A DNA stretch of 64,000 nucleotides, from the NCBI RefSeq assembly GCF_030269545.1, contig NZ_BSTN01000017.1, positions 22,856 to 86,855 of the forward strand, in the 5' to 3' direction. Numbering within the stretch: position 1 is the first letter of the stretch; every line of letters starts with the position of its first letter. Source of the stretch: Actinomadura sp. NBRC 104425 (GTDB lineage: Bacteria; Actinomycetota; Actinomycetes; Streptosporangiales; Streptosporangiaceae). The notes under the pieces were generated by a model, which ran no database searches, had not been told where the DNA came from, and worked only from the letters and a program-made list of their open reading frames with translations. The position numbers and the translations under genes were made by a program. Of this stretch, positions 7,991 through 16,679 are shown one piece after another.

Positions 7991-8324
7991 CGGCGCCGTC
8001 ACCGGCGGCGGGGGCGGCAGGTGCGTGCGACATCGTCCACTTCATCGAGGCCCTTACGCGTGTTGACGTGTGGGGCTCCCGTGGGGCGGTCGGCACGCCG
8101 ACGGACGCGGTGGGCGTGTGATCGGCTGCGGGTTACATCGACATGGGGTGTGCAGGGGAGTGGGGCGGTGTGAGCGTTTCGGCCTGCTGGTCGGGGTGGT
8201 CGCGGTCGGGTTGCGAAGCACAGTGCCACACCCAGCAGCCGTCGGGAGGATGGTCGCGGTCGGGGTGCGGAGGGGTTGTTGGAGCGCTGGTCGTCGGGGA
8301 GGGGCGGCAGGGGCGAAAAGTGTG
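7991..8324. other. No gene seen
   Basis: Non-coding stretch between the 144-bp repeat and the metS terminator. A short direct repeat, GGTCGCGGTCGG followed by a similar context, occurs near 8200 and 8253. Nothing else can be supported. Confidence 0.4.
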
Positions 8325-8373
8325 CTCGCCGTCCGGCCGGGGGTCGGGGTGACCAGCGCGGCCGGACGGCGAG
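8325..8373 (-). terminator. Strong hairpin terminator after metP-metS
   Basis: Perfect 15-bp arms (CTCGCCGTCCGGCCG at 8325-8339 and its complement at 8359-8373) around a 19-base loop, 16 bases past the metS stop. Read on the minus strand, it is followed by CACACTTTTCG, a short T-run. Confidence 0.8.
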
Positions 8374-8388
8374 ACGGGGGTGTGAGTG

Positions 8389-8499
8389 TCAGGTGTCGGG
8401 GTGGTCGGTGTGGGTGCGCAGGCGCAGGAGGGCGGCGACCAGGCCGCCCCACACGATGACGATGGCGATGATCATCATGATGATGGCGCCGGTGGACAT
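8389..8499 (-). CDS. metS: Methionine/alanine importer small subunit MetS
   Basis: A 36-residue single-span membrane protein: MSTGAIIMMIIAIVIVWGGL, a short basic end, and TDHPDT. In Corynebacterium, MetS is the small subunit needed by the NSS-family transporter MetP. The metP stop and metS start share one base (TGATG), so they are coupled. The gene is too short for most automatic calls but clear from context and composition. Confidence 0.85.
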   Translation of the reverse strand: MSTGAIIMMIIAIVIVWGGLVAALLRLRTHTDHPDT

Positions 8500-10037
8500 C
8501 AGCGCGCTCCCTTCTCGACGGCGCCGGGCGCGGGCGCCGGGTCCGCCTCGTCGGTGGTGGCGCGGCGCCGCAGCAGCAGCGCCAGGACGACTCCGACGAC
8601 GATCACGGCGCCCGCCACGCCCCAGCCGGCGGCGTTCAGGAACCAGGTCGGGTAGCCCTCGTAGTTCTCGGCGAACTCCCCGCGCAGGCTGTCCCACATC
8701 ATCCAGCCCAGCATCAGCGGGGTGACCACCCCCAGGCAGATCCGCCACCACGTCCCCACCCGGACCGCCGAGGCCGTGTTGACGTGCTCCTGCATGGCGG
8801 GCAGGCGGCGCAGGGCCCAGGCCACCACGACCAGCACCACCAGGGCGGCCAGCACGATGCCGTACTGGTTGATGAAGTGGTCCACCACGTCCAGCAGGTA
8901 CAGGCCCTGGTCGGTGGGGAACACTGCGATCGACACGACCGCCACCGCGCCGCCGACGCCGAGCACCGAGGTGAGGCGGCCCAGGCCGAAGCGGTCCTGC
9001 ACGGCCGACACCACCACCTGGACGATGCTGATCAGCGAGGTCATTCCGGCGATCACCAGGGAGCCGAAGAACAGCACCCCGAACACGTCGCCGCCCGGCA
9101 TGGACGAGATGATCTTCGGGAAGGCGATGAAGGCCAGCCCGATCCCGGACGCGGCGACCTCGCCGACCGGCACGCCGCTCGCGGACGCCATGAAGCCCAG
9201 CGCGGCGAACACGCCGATGCCCGCCAGCAGCTCGAACGAGCTGTTGGCGAACCCCGCCACCAGCGCCGACCCGCTGAGGTCGGACCGCCGGGGCAGATAC
9301 GACGCATAGGTGATCATGATGCCGAAGCCGACGGACAGCGAGAAGAAGATCTGCCCGTAGGCCGCGACCCACACGCCGCCCTTGGTGATCTTCGACCAGT
9401 CGGGGGAGAACAGCGCGTCCAGGCCGGTGGCGGCGCCGTCCAGGAACAGGGCCCGCACCACCAGGATGCCGAACAGCACCACCAGCAGCGGGATGAAGAT
9501 CTTGTTGGCCCGTTCGATGCCGCCCGCGATGCCGAGCGCCAGCACCCCCAGCGTGACGACCCACACCGCGATCAGGGGCCAGGCCACGCCCGCGACGTAG
9601 GTGGAGATGCCGCCGGGCGCGTCCGCCGCCTGCAGGAACTTGGCGCTCAGGAACTTCTCGGGGTCGTCCCCCCACTGCTGCCCGAAGGAGAAGCCGACGT
9701 ACCGCACCGCCCACGCCATGATGACGGCGTAGTACACCGCCACCACGAAGCAGATCGCGACCTGCCACCACCCGATCGCCTCGGTGGGCCGCGACAGCCG
9801 CCGGAACGCCGCGGGCGGCGCCCCGCGGAACCGGTGCCCGATCGCGTACTCCAGGATGAGCAGCGGGATCCCGGCGGTGAGCAGCGCCACCAGGTAGGGG
9901 ATGAGGAACGCCCCGCCGCCGTTGTCGTAGGCGACGTAGGGGAACCGCCAGATGTTCCCCAGGCCGATCGCCGATCCGATCGCCGCGAACAGGAAGCCTG
10001 CGCGGCTGGTCCACTGTTCGCGTCGCTGGTCAGGCAC
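8499..10037 (-). CDS. metP: Sodium-dependent methionine/alanine transporter MetP (NSS family)
   Basis: A 512-residue neurotransmitter:sodium symporter homologue, importing methionine and probably alanine with Na+. The hallmark AIGSAIGLGNIWRFPYVAYDNGGGAF in TM1 (about residues 18-43) contains the unwound substrate/Na+ site; about eleven hydrophobic spans follow. The start is GTG 10037 (MPDQRREQWTSRAGFLFAAI), with GGGAGGG just upstream; longer starts lack a good ribosome binding site. Operon with metS; ends at the 8325 hairpin. Confidence 0.88.
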   Translation of the reverse strand: MPDQRREQWTSRAGFLFAAIGSAIGLGNIWRFPYVAYDNGGGAFLIPYLVALLTAGIPLLILEYAIGHRFRGAPPAAFRRLSRPTEAIGWWQVAICFVVAVYYAVIMAWAVRYVGFSFGQQWGDDPEKFLSAKFLQAADAPGGISTYVAGVAWPLIAVWVVTLGVLALGIAGGIERANKIFIPLLVVLFGILVVRALFLDGAATGLDALFSPDWSKITKGGVWVAAYGQIFFSLSVGFGIMITYASYLPRRSDLSGSALVAGFANSSFELLAGIGVFAALGFMASASGVPVGEVAASGIGLAFIAFPKIISSMPGGDVFGVLFFGSLVIAGMTSLISIVQVVVSAVQDRFGLGRLTSVLGVGGAVAVVSIAVFPTDQGLYLLDVVDHFINQYGIVLAALVVLVVVAWALRRLPAMQEHVNTASAVRVGTWWRICLGVVTPLMLGWMMWDSLRGEFAENYEGYPTWFLNAAGWGVAGAVIVVGVVLALLLRRRATTDEADPAPAPGAVEKGAR

Positions 10038-10369
10038 TACCCGACCCTCCCATCTCTCGCTCGTCCCCGCTCCCGGCAGCACGGCCGCCGACGCAGCCCC
10101 CCATTATCGGACGCCCGATTAGGGGCTTTTGTATCGCAGCCAAGAGTAACCCCTTCGTGACGCATTCAATCCATCGCCAGGTCCCCACGTCACCGCGACC
10201 GGCAAAGAACTCTCCCCCGACGCGGCCCATCGACGCGATCACGTCCACCCGCGCGCCGGCAACCGCAGCGCGTGCAGGTCGCAGCTTCTCGCCGCAACAC
10301 GCACGGTGGTGCAGCCGGCGAACGCCGCGCATGGACCCCGCCGACTACGGTTCCTCTTCACCTCGTTGA
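10038..10369. other. Intergenic region between metP and the Wadjet operon
   Basis: About 330 bases. It should hold the metP promoter (minus strand) and the end of the jet operon. AGGGG...CCCCT arms around 10120-10154 could form a weak hairpin. No gene, and no riboswitch I could recognise with confidence. Confidence 0.4.
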
Positions 10370-11449
10370 TCAGGAGGCGTGATCAAAGGTCAGTGCTCGC
10401 CAGAATCCGCGATCACCGCGTAGTGCGTCCAGCCCCAGGCGTTCTTGGGGTATGCGGCGCCGCCGGGCGAACAGATCGCGGACGGCGGACCTGTGCGGCT
10501 CGGGAATCCAGCGCAGGAGCTCGTCATGACGTGTGCCCGCACCTCGGTTGCTGGGGTCCGGCATCGCCCACTCCTCCCGCCTGGCGAGGAGGTAGGCGTA
10601 GCAGGGGACGGCCGGACGAAGCCGCGGCAGGCCGTGCTCGGCGGCCGCGGCCGCGGCGCCGACGGCCGTCTGGAGACCGAGGACGTCGATGTCTCCGAAG
10701 TAGTGCATCGTCCGCGGTTCGGGGTGGAGAAACGGCACGCTGAGAACGCTGCGGACGAAGCCGTTGCCGCTGCCCCAGCCGATGTGGAGATCGGGCCGGT
10801 CGGCTGCGGGCATCGAACGCAGGGCGGTGAGAAAGGAGGTGTACGTGGCGAGGTTCTCCAGCACCAGGAGTCCGGTCGGTCCTCTTCCTGGCACGTGCTG
10901 TGAGGCGAAGGGCAGCGGCGGTTGGTAGCAGGCGAGAAGGTCCAGGGACAGCGCACCCGAGGTGAACAGGCGGCCTTTCGCATAGGTGTCGATGGCCTTC
11001 TCGTCGCCGAAGAGTTCGGCCGAGCGTTCCTGCACGGGCACCATGCCCGGGTCGGGGTTGTCCCGCAGCCAGGCGGCGATCCGGTCCAGGATCTCGATTT
11101 CGTCGTCCCGGGTGGCGATGCGGCCGGCTTCCTCCAGGGCGTGCGGCCACACGCGCGGCGCCGTCCGCGGTGGCCGCGGGGCGGGCCGCTGCGTCTTCGC
11201 GACCCAGCGGGGCAGGGCCGGTGCGGCGCGGCGGTCCCAGCCCGTCGCGGAGCCCGCCGCCGGCAGGGTCACCTGCCCGGCCGCCGCCAGGTCCTGCAGA
11301 GCCGTCCGCATGACGGAACGCAGCTCCGGGGCGCCGACGAGTGCCGGGTGACGCGACAGCACCCCGTCCAGAAGATCGTCGACCGGTACTCTCCTCTTTT
11401 CCGATGCGGCGATCAGCCGGGACAGCTCCTCGGCGATGTCCGCCGTCAT
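10370..11449 (-). CDS. jetD: Wadjet nuclease subunit JetD
   Basis: A 359-residue DUF2220-type protein, the TOPRIM-fold endonuclease that cuts plasmid DNA extruded by the JetABC SMC motor. An N-terminal winged-helix-like part precedes the TOPRIM core, in which the conserved Glu lies in LLVLENLATYTSF (E198) and the Asp pair in HYFGDIDVLG (D253, D255). Both are present, so the nuclease should be active. ATG 11449 overlaps the jetC stop (ATGA). Last gene of jetA-B-C-D. Confidence is high from motifs plus gene order. Confidence 0.92.
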   Translation of the reverse strand: MTADIAEELSRLIAASEKRRVPVDDLLDGVLSRHPALVGAPELRSVMRTALQDLAAAGQVTLPAAGSATGWDRRAAPALPRWVAKTQRPAPRPPRTAPRVWPHALEEAGRIATRDDEIEILDRIAAWLRDNPDPGMVPVQERSAELFGDEKAIDTYAKGRLFTSGALSLDLLACYQPPLPFASQHVPGRGPTGLLVLENLATYTSFLTALRSMPAADRPDLHIGWGSGNGFVRSVLSVPFLHPEPRTMHYFGDIDVLGLQTAVGAAAAAAEHGLPRLRPAVPCYAYLLARREEWAMPDPSNRGAGTRHDELLRWIPEPHRSAVRDLFARRRRIPQERLGLDALRGDRGFWRALTFDHAS

Positions 11450-14400
11450 GAGGCCCCTTCCGCCTCGGGCTCGTTCCACGCCTCGTCGGTGTGGGCGACG
11501 CGGACGCCGTCGACCTCACCGCCCGGCTCCGCGTCGGGCGGGCCGGCGGAACCGGAAGGGGGAGCGTCCGGAACGATGTACCGGCGGTCCCGGCTGCGTC
11601 CCTCCCTGTTGTCCAGCCGGATGACGTTGGGGAACTGGATGACGGCCGCGGGATCTTTCACACCGGTCGTGTACACGAGCTGCACGCCGTGGGCGGCCGC
11701 CACGTCGCGTTGCAGCCGGACGAGCGGAGCGGACGAGGCACGCCCGATCGGATTGTCGAGCAGCAGAACCCCTCCGGAACGGCCCTTGCGTCCGGCTCCC
11801 ATGGCGCGCAGCGCCGCCAGGGTGCAGTAGAGCGCCACGCAGACGGTGAGCTTCTCACCGCCGGACCATTTCGCCAGGCGGCTGATGTCCTCGGTGATGG
11901 CGCCCTGGTCCTCGGCCGGCTTGAGCACCTTGACGGTGAACCCGCGCGGCCCGACCGACTCGTGCACCGCCGCCTTGAGCAGCGGCATCCCCTCCAGGCT
12001 GAGGCCTTTGGCGATGGCCTGGTCGATGACCCGCTCGGCGTAGGCGATCAGGTCGCTGTCGCTCGGACGGTCGAAGGCGATCCGCAGCACCTTCCGTCCC
12101 GCCCAGGAACCGTGGGAGGTGGGCATGCGGGAGGCCCGTTCTGCTCTGCCGAGCGTGTCCAGGCTCTCCCGGACCAGGTGGGCGAGGGCCTCGCCGAGGA
12201 TGACCTGGTCCTTGGCGATGGCCTCCAGTTCTCCGGTGAGGGTTTGGGCGCGCAGCCGCAGCCTGCCGGCCAGGTCGGCGGCGTGCGGGGCGAGCACCGC
12301 GGCCGGGTCGTTGGCCACCCGGTCCTTGATCGGCCCGTTGATGAGGGCGAAGCCCGAGGCCGTGCGGCGGACGGCGTCGACGGCGTCGGCCAGTTCCGCC
12401 TCCTCGTCCGCCCGGCGCTGGTCGGCTTCGTTGAGCGCCCGGTTGATCTCCCGCGCCCGGGCGCGGGCGGCGAGGTTGTCTCCGTCGAACGGGGCCGCCG
12501 GGGGCGCCTGCGTCGGCGGCAACAGCTCCAGGTAGGTCTCGAAGTCGGTCACGCGGCCGTCGGCGTGGTCGATCCGCCGTTGGAGCTTCTCCAGTTCGGC
12601 CTCGGCGTTGGTGGCGCGTTCGGACGCCTCCAGCGCGCGGGCCTCATGGTCGGCGGCGAGCGCGTCGGCTTCGGCCGAGTCGCCGGGGACGACGGGCAGT
12701 GCTCGTCTCGGCGGCTGGCGGTAGCGCCGTTCGACCTCACGCAGGTCCGCCTTGCACATGTCGACCCGACTGCTCGCCCGGCCCTGCTGGTCGACGGCCT
12801 CAATGTGGGCGGTGCGCGCCTTTTCGAGAGCGGCGTTCCGCAGGGCCGGCTCCTGGCCGTGGGGCGACGCGAGCAGCTGTTCGGCGGACGCCCTCAGATC
12901 GGGGTCGATGCCGCCCAGCTCGCCTTCGGCGTCCGCGACTCTCCTGGTCAGGGTGGCGACACGGTCGGCGAGGACCGATTGCGACGCGCGCTGTTCGACG
13001 GCGCGGTCGGCCCTGCGCCACTGCTCCCGCAGCGCGTCCAGCGGAGTGGACGGGTCGTCGTCGGCGTCGATGCCGGCGAGCGACGGGCCGGACAGCGCGG
13101 CGGCCTCGGCGCGGTAGCGCTCGGCCTCCCGCGCTGCGAGCTTCGCGTTGGCGTGGTGGTTTTCCGCGTTCTCGCGGGCGCGCAGTTCCGCGGCCGCATG
13201 CTGCCGCTGAAGCTCCTTCGCCGCCTCCACGCGGGCGGCGGCCGCCATGCGGCGTTCGAGCCAGGTGTCCCGCTCGGCGACGATGGGGATGACCTCGCCG
13301 AGCCAGTCGATCGAGGCGCTCAGACGGCGGCGCAGGCCCTCCAGCCGCTCGCGGGCGGTGTCGTCCAGCCGGTCGGCCTCGTCCAGGCCGTCGCTTTCGG
13401 CGCGCAGGTCGTTCTGCTCGCGTTCGATGTCCGCGAGCAGAGAGTCCAGACGCGCGACCTCGCTTTCCAGGACGTCCAGGTGACCGCGGGGGCAGTCCTG
13501 CAGAAAGTCCTCCAGGGAGCGACGCAGGTCGTCGTCTGCCGACCGTTGCGCGACCAGTTCCTTGTCGCGCAGCCGGTGGGCTTTGGCGCGCTCCTTGAGC
13601 TGGCGCACGGCGGCCTCGGCGAGGTCCGCGTCGACCAGTCCCGGCTCCAGACGGCCCCACGCGGGGGTGGCGCCGTCTCCGGGCGCCGTCGCGGCGCGCA
13701 CCAGGTCGTCGGCGTCCTGCGCCGAGTAGACGTTCACCAGCGACGTAGTGACGATGCCGTGCGAGTCCAGCAGCCTGACCGCGTCCGCCACCGATGCGGC
13801 CGGTACGATGACGCCGCAGCCGAGCCGGGCGATCGCGGGGACGTCCAGGGCGGCGATCAGCCGGTCCGGCGGCAGCACGCGGCGCAGGTGGGCCCAGCCG
13901 GACTCGGCCGGGATCTCCTCGGTGACCAGTTCGTGCACGATCCTTTCGGCGTCCAGGCTGGTGGGCAGGACGCCGTCGCGCTCCTGAGCCGCGATCGTGC
14001 GCTCGTCGGCGTGCTGCTCGGCCATGCGCAGGACGCGTTCGTTGTCGGCCGCCAGGATGGCGTCGCCGAGCCGGCGCAGGAGCGTCGACGCCTCCGCCCA
14101 CAGGTCGAGGGGCTCGTCGGCGGTGGCCTCGGCGAGCTCGCGCAGCCGGGGCGACGCGGTCAGCTCCGACAACCGCTCCGACAGCTCGGTGTGCCGGTCG
14201 GCGGCCTTCGTGCGGTCGTGGGCGGCCTCTGCGCGTGCCTGGGCGAGTTCGTTCTCCCGCTGGGCGATCTGTGATCGCCGCAGGCGGCGCTGCTCGTACC
14301 GCTCCCGCAGCGCGGCCAGTTCGTCCTCGCAGTCGGCCAGCTCGTGCGTCAGTGCTTCGCGGTGTTCGGCCGGATCGGCGTCCGCCGCGGGCAGATGGCC

Positions 14401-15906
14401 GCGCTCCGCCCCGGTGCGCAGCCTTTGCGTGATCAGCGAGAGCTCGGCCTCGGCCTGGGCGGCGTCGGAGCCTGCGGCGGCCTTCTGCTCGTCGGCCGAG
14501 GCGGCCTGGGACCGGTGCTCCTCGGCCGTCTTCAGTTCGGCCTGCCGCGCCGTCTCGGCTTCCTCGGCGTCGGCGGCCGCGCGTTCGGCCAGGTGCACCA
14601 GCCGCCGGTGAAGCAGCGCGGCGTATCGGTCCCGCTCGGCCCTGAGCGGCGCGATCTCCTCTTCTTCGGCGGCGGCGTCCAGTTCGGCCTGTTCCAGTTC
14701 GGCGCGCACTTTGGACAGGGCGGCCAGCTGCTGTGCCACCTCCCATGCCCGGACCTGCCGGTGCGCCTCGGCGGCGCGCTTCTCTGCCGCCGTCTTGGCT
14801 TCTTCGGCCTCGCCGACCCGCATCCGCGCCGCTTCACGCCTGTAGAGATAGGCCAGGTCGCCGGCCTGGGAGCGGTTGTTGTTGGCACGGGTGAGCTCCT
14901 GCCGTACCACTCCCTGTTGCTGGGCCAGCTCGGACGCGGTGGCGCGTGCCTGCTCGATCGCGCCGCGGAAGGACGCCGCGAGCGCCTCCGCCTCCCGGAC
15001 GTGCGCCGCGTGGTCCGCACGCGCCTTCTCCAGCCGTTCGTACCGGGCGGCGACGGTGTCGAGGTCGCCGGCGGTCGCCACGCAGAAGTCGCGTTCGGCG
15101 AGCTTCTTCGGCTTGGCCGCCAGCAGCGCCGCGACGTCCTGCAGGCGCTGGGCGACGCCGGCCGGCTCCTCCGGCGGCGTGGTGAGGTCCAGGAGGAAGT
15201 CGACGAACTCCTTGGCGGAGGCGAACTTGAACAGGTCTTCCACGCCGCCCTCGACGTGGTTCATCTGCTTCTGCGTCCGGTAGATGTCGGGGTCGATAAG
15301 GCGGTCGCGCAACGCCTTGTCCCACTGGTACTGCTTGTTGGTGACGACCAGGTCGGTGCGGCCGGCATGCGGCCGGGCCATCTGCCGGAGGGCGTCCAGG
15401 TACGCCGACAGTCGCCGCGGACGCCCGTCGCCGTCGGTGAACGGCAACGTGCCGAGCTCGATCACGCCGGGCACCACGTAGCAGGCGTAGAAGTGGCTGT
15501 GGAGCCGGTCGCGGGAGCGGGCCGCCTCCGCGGGGCGACGCAGCCCGTCCCATTCGTGCACGACCCCGGTGATGAGAGCCTCCTCGGGGTCGCCCGTAAG
15601 GGTCCGGGCCCCGTCCCTCGGCTCCCACACGGCGACGACGTGCGAAGTGTCGCCGGAGTCGACGTAGTCGGTGATGCTGCGTTTGACGGACCGGCCCATG
15701 AAGTCGTTGGCGGCGGGCAGCAGCATCGCGTACAGCAGCGACAGGATGCTGGACTTGCCGCCGCCGTTGCGGAGCCAGACCACCGAGTCCTGAGGGGTGG
15801 CGGTCCCGTCCTGGCCGGGCGCGGTCAGGTCGAGGGTGAGGTCGGTGAACCGGGCGGAGCGTTCGCCGATGGAGCGGAACCGCAGCGCGCTGAGCTGGTA
15901 GGTCAT
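11446..15906 (-). CDS. jetC: Wadjet SMC-like ATPase JetC
   Basis: A 1,486-residue SMC/MukB-like motor, the DNA-loop-extruding ATPase of Wadjet. Walker A is VVWLRNGGGKSS (about 42-53); long Glu/Ala/Arg coiled coils fill residues ~320-1,250; the ABC signature WSGGEK is at ~1347 and Walker B VLLLDNP at ~1380. The residue after the Walker B aspartate is Asn where most ABC/SMC proteins carry the catalytic Glu (see findings). A Pro/Gly/Asp-rich tail of about 35 residues follows. ATG 15906 shares one base with the jetB stop (TGATG). Confidence 0.93.
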   Translation of the reverse strand: MTYQLSALRFRSIGERSARFTDLTLDLTAPGQDGTATPQDSVVWLRNGGGKSSILSLLYAMLLPAANDFMGRSVKRSITDYVDSGDTSHVVAVWEPRDGARTLTGDPEEALITGVVHEWDGLRRPAEAARSRDRLHSHFYACYVVPGVIELGTLPFTDGDGRPRRLSAYLDALRQMARPHAGRTDLVVTNKQYQWDKALRDRLIDPDIYRTQKQMNHVEGGVEDLFKFASAKEFVDFLLDLTTPPEEPAGVAQRLQDVAALLAAKPKKLAERDFCVATAGDLDTVAARYERLEKARADHAAHVREAEALAASFRGAIEQARATASELAQQQGVVRQELTRANNNRSQAGDLAYLYRREAARMRVGEAEEAKTAAEKRAAEAHRQVRAWEVAQQLAALSKVRAELEQAELDAAAEEEEIAPLRAERDRYAALLHRRLVHLAERAAADAEEAETARQAELKTAEEHRSQAASADEQKAAAGSDAAQAEAELSLITQRLRTGAERGHLPAADADPAEHREALTHELADCEDELAALRERYEQRRLRRSQIAQRENELAQARAEAAHDRTKAADRHTELSERLSELTASPRLRELAEATADEPLDLWAEASTLLRRLGDAILAADNERVLRMAEQHADERTIAAQERDGVLPTSLDAERIVHELVTEEIPAESGWAHLRRVLPPDRLIAALDVPAIARLGCGVIVPAASVADAVRLLDSHGIVTTSLVNVYSAQDADDLVRAATAPGDGATPAWGRLEPGLVDADLAEAAVRQLKERAKAHRLRDKELVAQRSADDDLRRSLEDFLQDCPRGHLDVLESEVARLDSLLADIEREQNDLRAESDGLDEADRLDDTARERLEGLRRRLSASIDWLGEVIPIVAERDTWLERRMAAAARVEAAKELQRQHAAAELRARENAENHHANAKLAAREAERYRAEAAALSGPSLAGIDADDDPSTPLDALREQWRRADRAVEQRASQSVLADRVATLTRRVADAEGELGGIDPDLRASAEQLLASPHGQEPALRNAALEKARTAHIEAVDQQGRASSRVDMCKADLREVERRYRQPPRRALPVVPGDSAEADALAADHEARALEASERATNAEAELEKLQRRIDHADGRVTDFETYLELLPPTQAPPAAPFDGDNLAARARAREINRALNEADQRRADEEAELADAVDAVRRTASGFALINGPIKDRVANDPAAVLAPHAADLAGRLRLRAQTLTGELEAIAKDQVILGEALAHLVRESLDTLGRAERASRMPTSHGSWAGRKVLRIAFDRPSDSDLIAYAERVIDQAIAKGLSLEGMPLLKAAVHESVGPRGFTVKVLKPAEDQGAITEDISRLAKWSGGEKLTVCVALYCTLAALRAMGAGRKGRSGGVLLLDNPIGRASSAPLVRLQRDVAAAHGVQLVYTTGVKDPAAVIQFPNVIRLDNREGRSRDRRYIVPDAPPSGSAGPPDAEPGGEVDGVRVAHTDEAWNEPEAEGAS

Positions 15907-16679
15907 CAGGCGGTACCCCTTTCGGACGCGGCGTCGGCACGGACCGCGCTCGGTCCGCGGTCGGGACGCCGCTGGATTTCGGCGATGAAGCGGTAGGCGT
16001 TCTCCAACGCGACCTCGCGCGCGTGGATTCGGAAGCGTTCGGTCAAGGTCCAGGCGCCGTCGGCCGTCTGGTCGTGACGGGCCATTCCCTGAGCGGCGAG
16101 CCAGCCGAGCATGGCGCGGACCCAGTACCGGGTGCACGACCTGAGCAGCTGTCCGGCTCCCCGGCCTCGCTCGCCGTGGACGACCGAGGGCATGTCGAGG
16201 TACACGCGCCATGCGTCGTCGAGCCCCTGTTCGGGAATGACCTCTCCGGCCGCGTCGTGGGACCGCAGCCGTTCGCACAGTTCCCGCAGCCAGAGGTCGA
16301 AGTCGCGTTCGGACACGTGCCGCACGCGGTCGTCCGCCAGCTCCTCGGCGCCGGGGTAGGCGTAGGCGACCAGGCCGGTCAGCACCAGCCCGGCCAGCAG
16401 CCTGCCGCGCTCGTCGGAGACACCGGTCAGGTCGGACAGGCGGAAGGCCAGCGGCGACTCGGGTTCCACGCCGAGGACGAGCCCGTGGTCGCCGTCGGAC
16501 AGCACGCGGCCCCCCAGGCCGTGGAGGAAGGCGTCGGCGGCGGATCTGATCTCCTGCTCGGTGCGGTACCGCGCCAGGACGCGCCGGTACTCGGGGTTGC
16601 GGCCGGGGCGTTGCGTGGGGCGCAGCGCGTACGCCACGAGCGTTCCGATGTCGGTGTAGTCCTGCTGGGTGAGGCTCAT
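15906..16679 (-). CDS. jetB: Wadjet subunit JetB
   Basis: A 257-residue DUF4194-type protein, the MukE-like partner that with JetA (kleisin) and JetC (SMC) forms the loop-extruding complex. Mostly helical with winged-helix character; WHTH-like stretches are RVLARYRTEQEIRSAADAFL and ARHDQTADGAWTLTERFRIH. No catalytic motifs are expected or seen. Overlaps jetA by four bases and jetC by one. Assignment rests mainly on position between a DUF3375-like and an SMC gene and on size. Confidence 0.88.
   Translation of the reverse strand: MSLTQQDYTDIGTLVAYALRPTQRPGRNPEYRRVLARYRTEQEIRSAADAFLHGLGGRVLSDGDHGLVLGVEPESPLAFRLSDLTGVSDERGRLLAGLVLTGLVAYAYPGAEELADDRVRHVSERDFDLWLRELCERLRSHDAAGEVIPEQGLDDAWRVYLDMPSVVHGERGRGAGQLLRSCTRYWVRAMLGWLAAQGMARHDQTADGAWTLTERFRIHAREVALENAYRFIAEIQRRPDRGPSAVRADAASERGTA

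Noticed and set aside
7739..8173. A 144-codon plus-strand frame over the 144-bp repeat
   Set aside because: No Shine-Dalgarno, the repeat copies fall in different frames and the composition is Arg/Cys-rich; better explained as open by chance.
10038..10369. SAM riboswitch upstream of metP
   Set aside because: Only a weak GGGG/CCCC pairing is visible; none of the conserved cores I know for SAM riboswitches could be recognised.
11491..14274. Long antisense frame opposite jetC (927 codons)
   Set aside because: It mirrors the coiled-coil codons of jetC; its Val/Gly/Arg-rich translation has no domain and no start signal.
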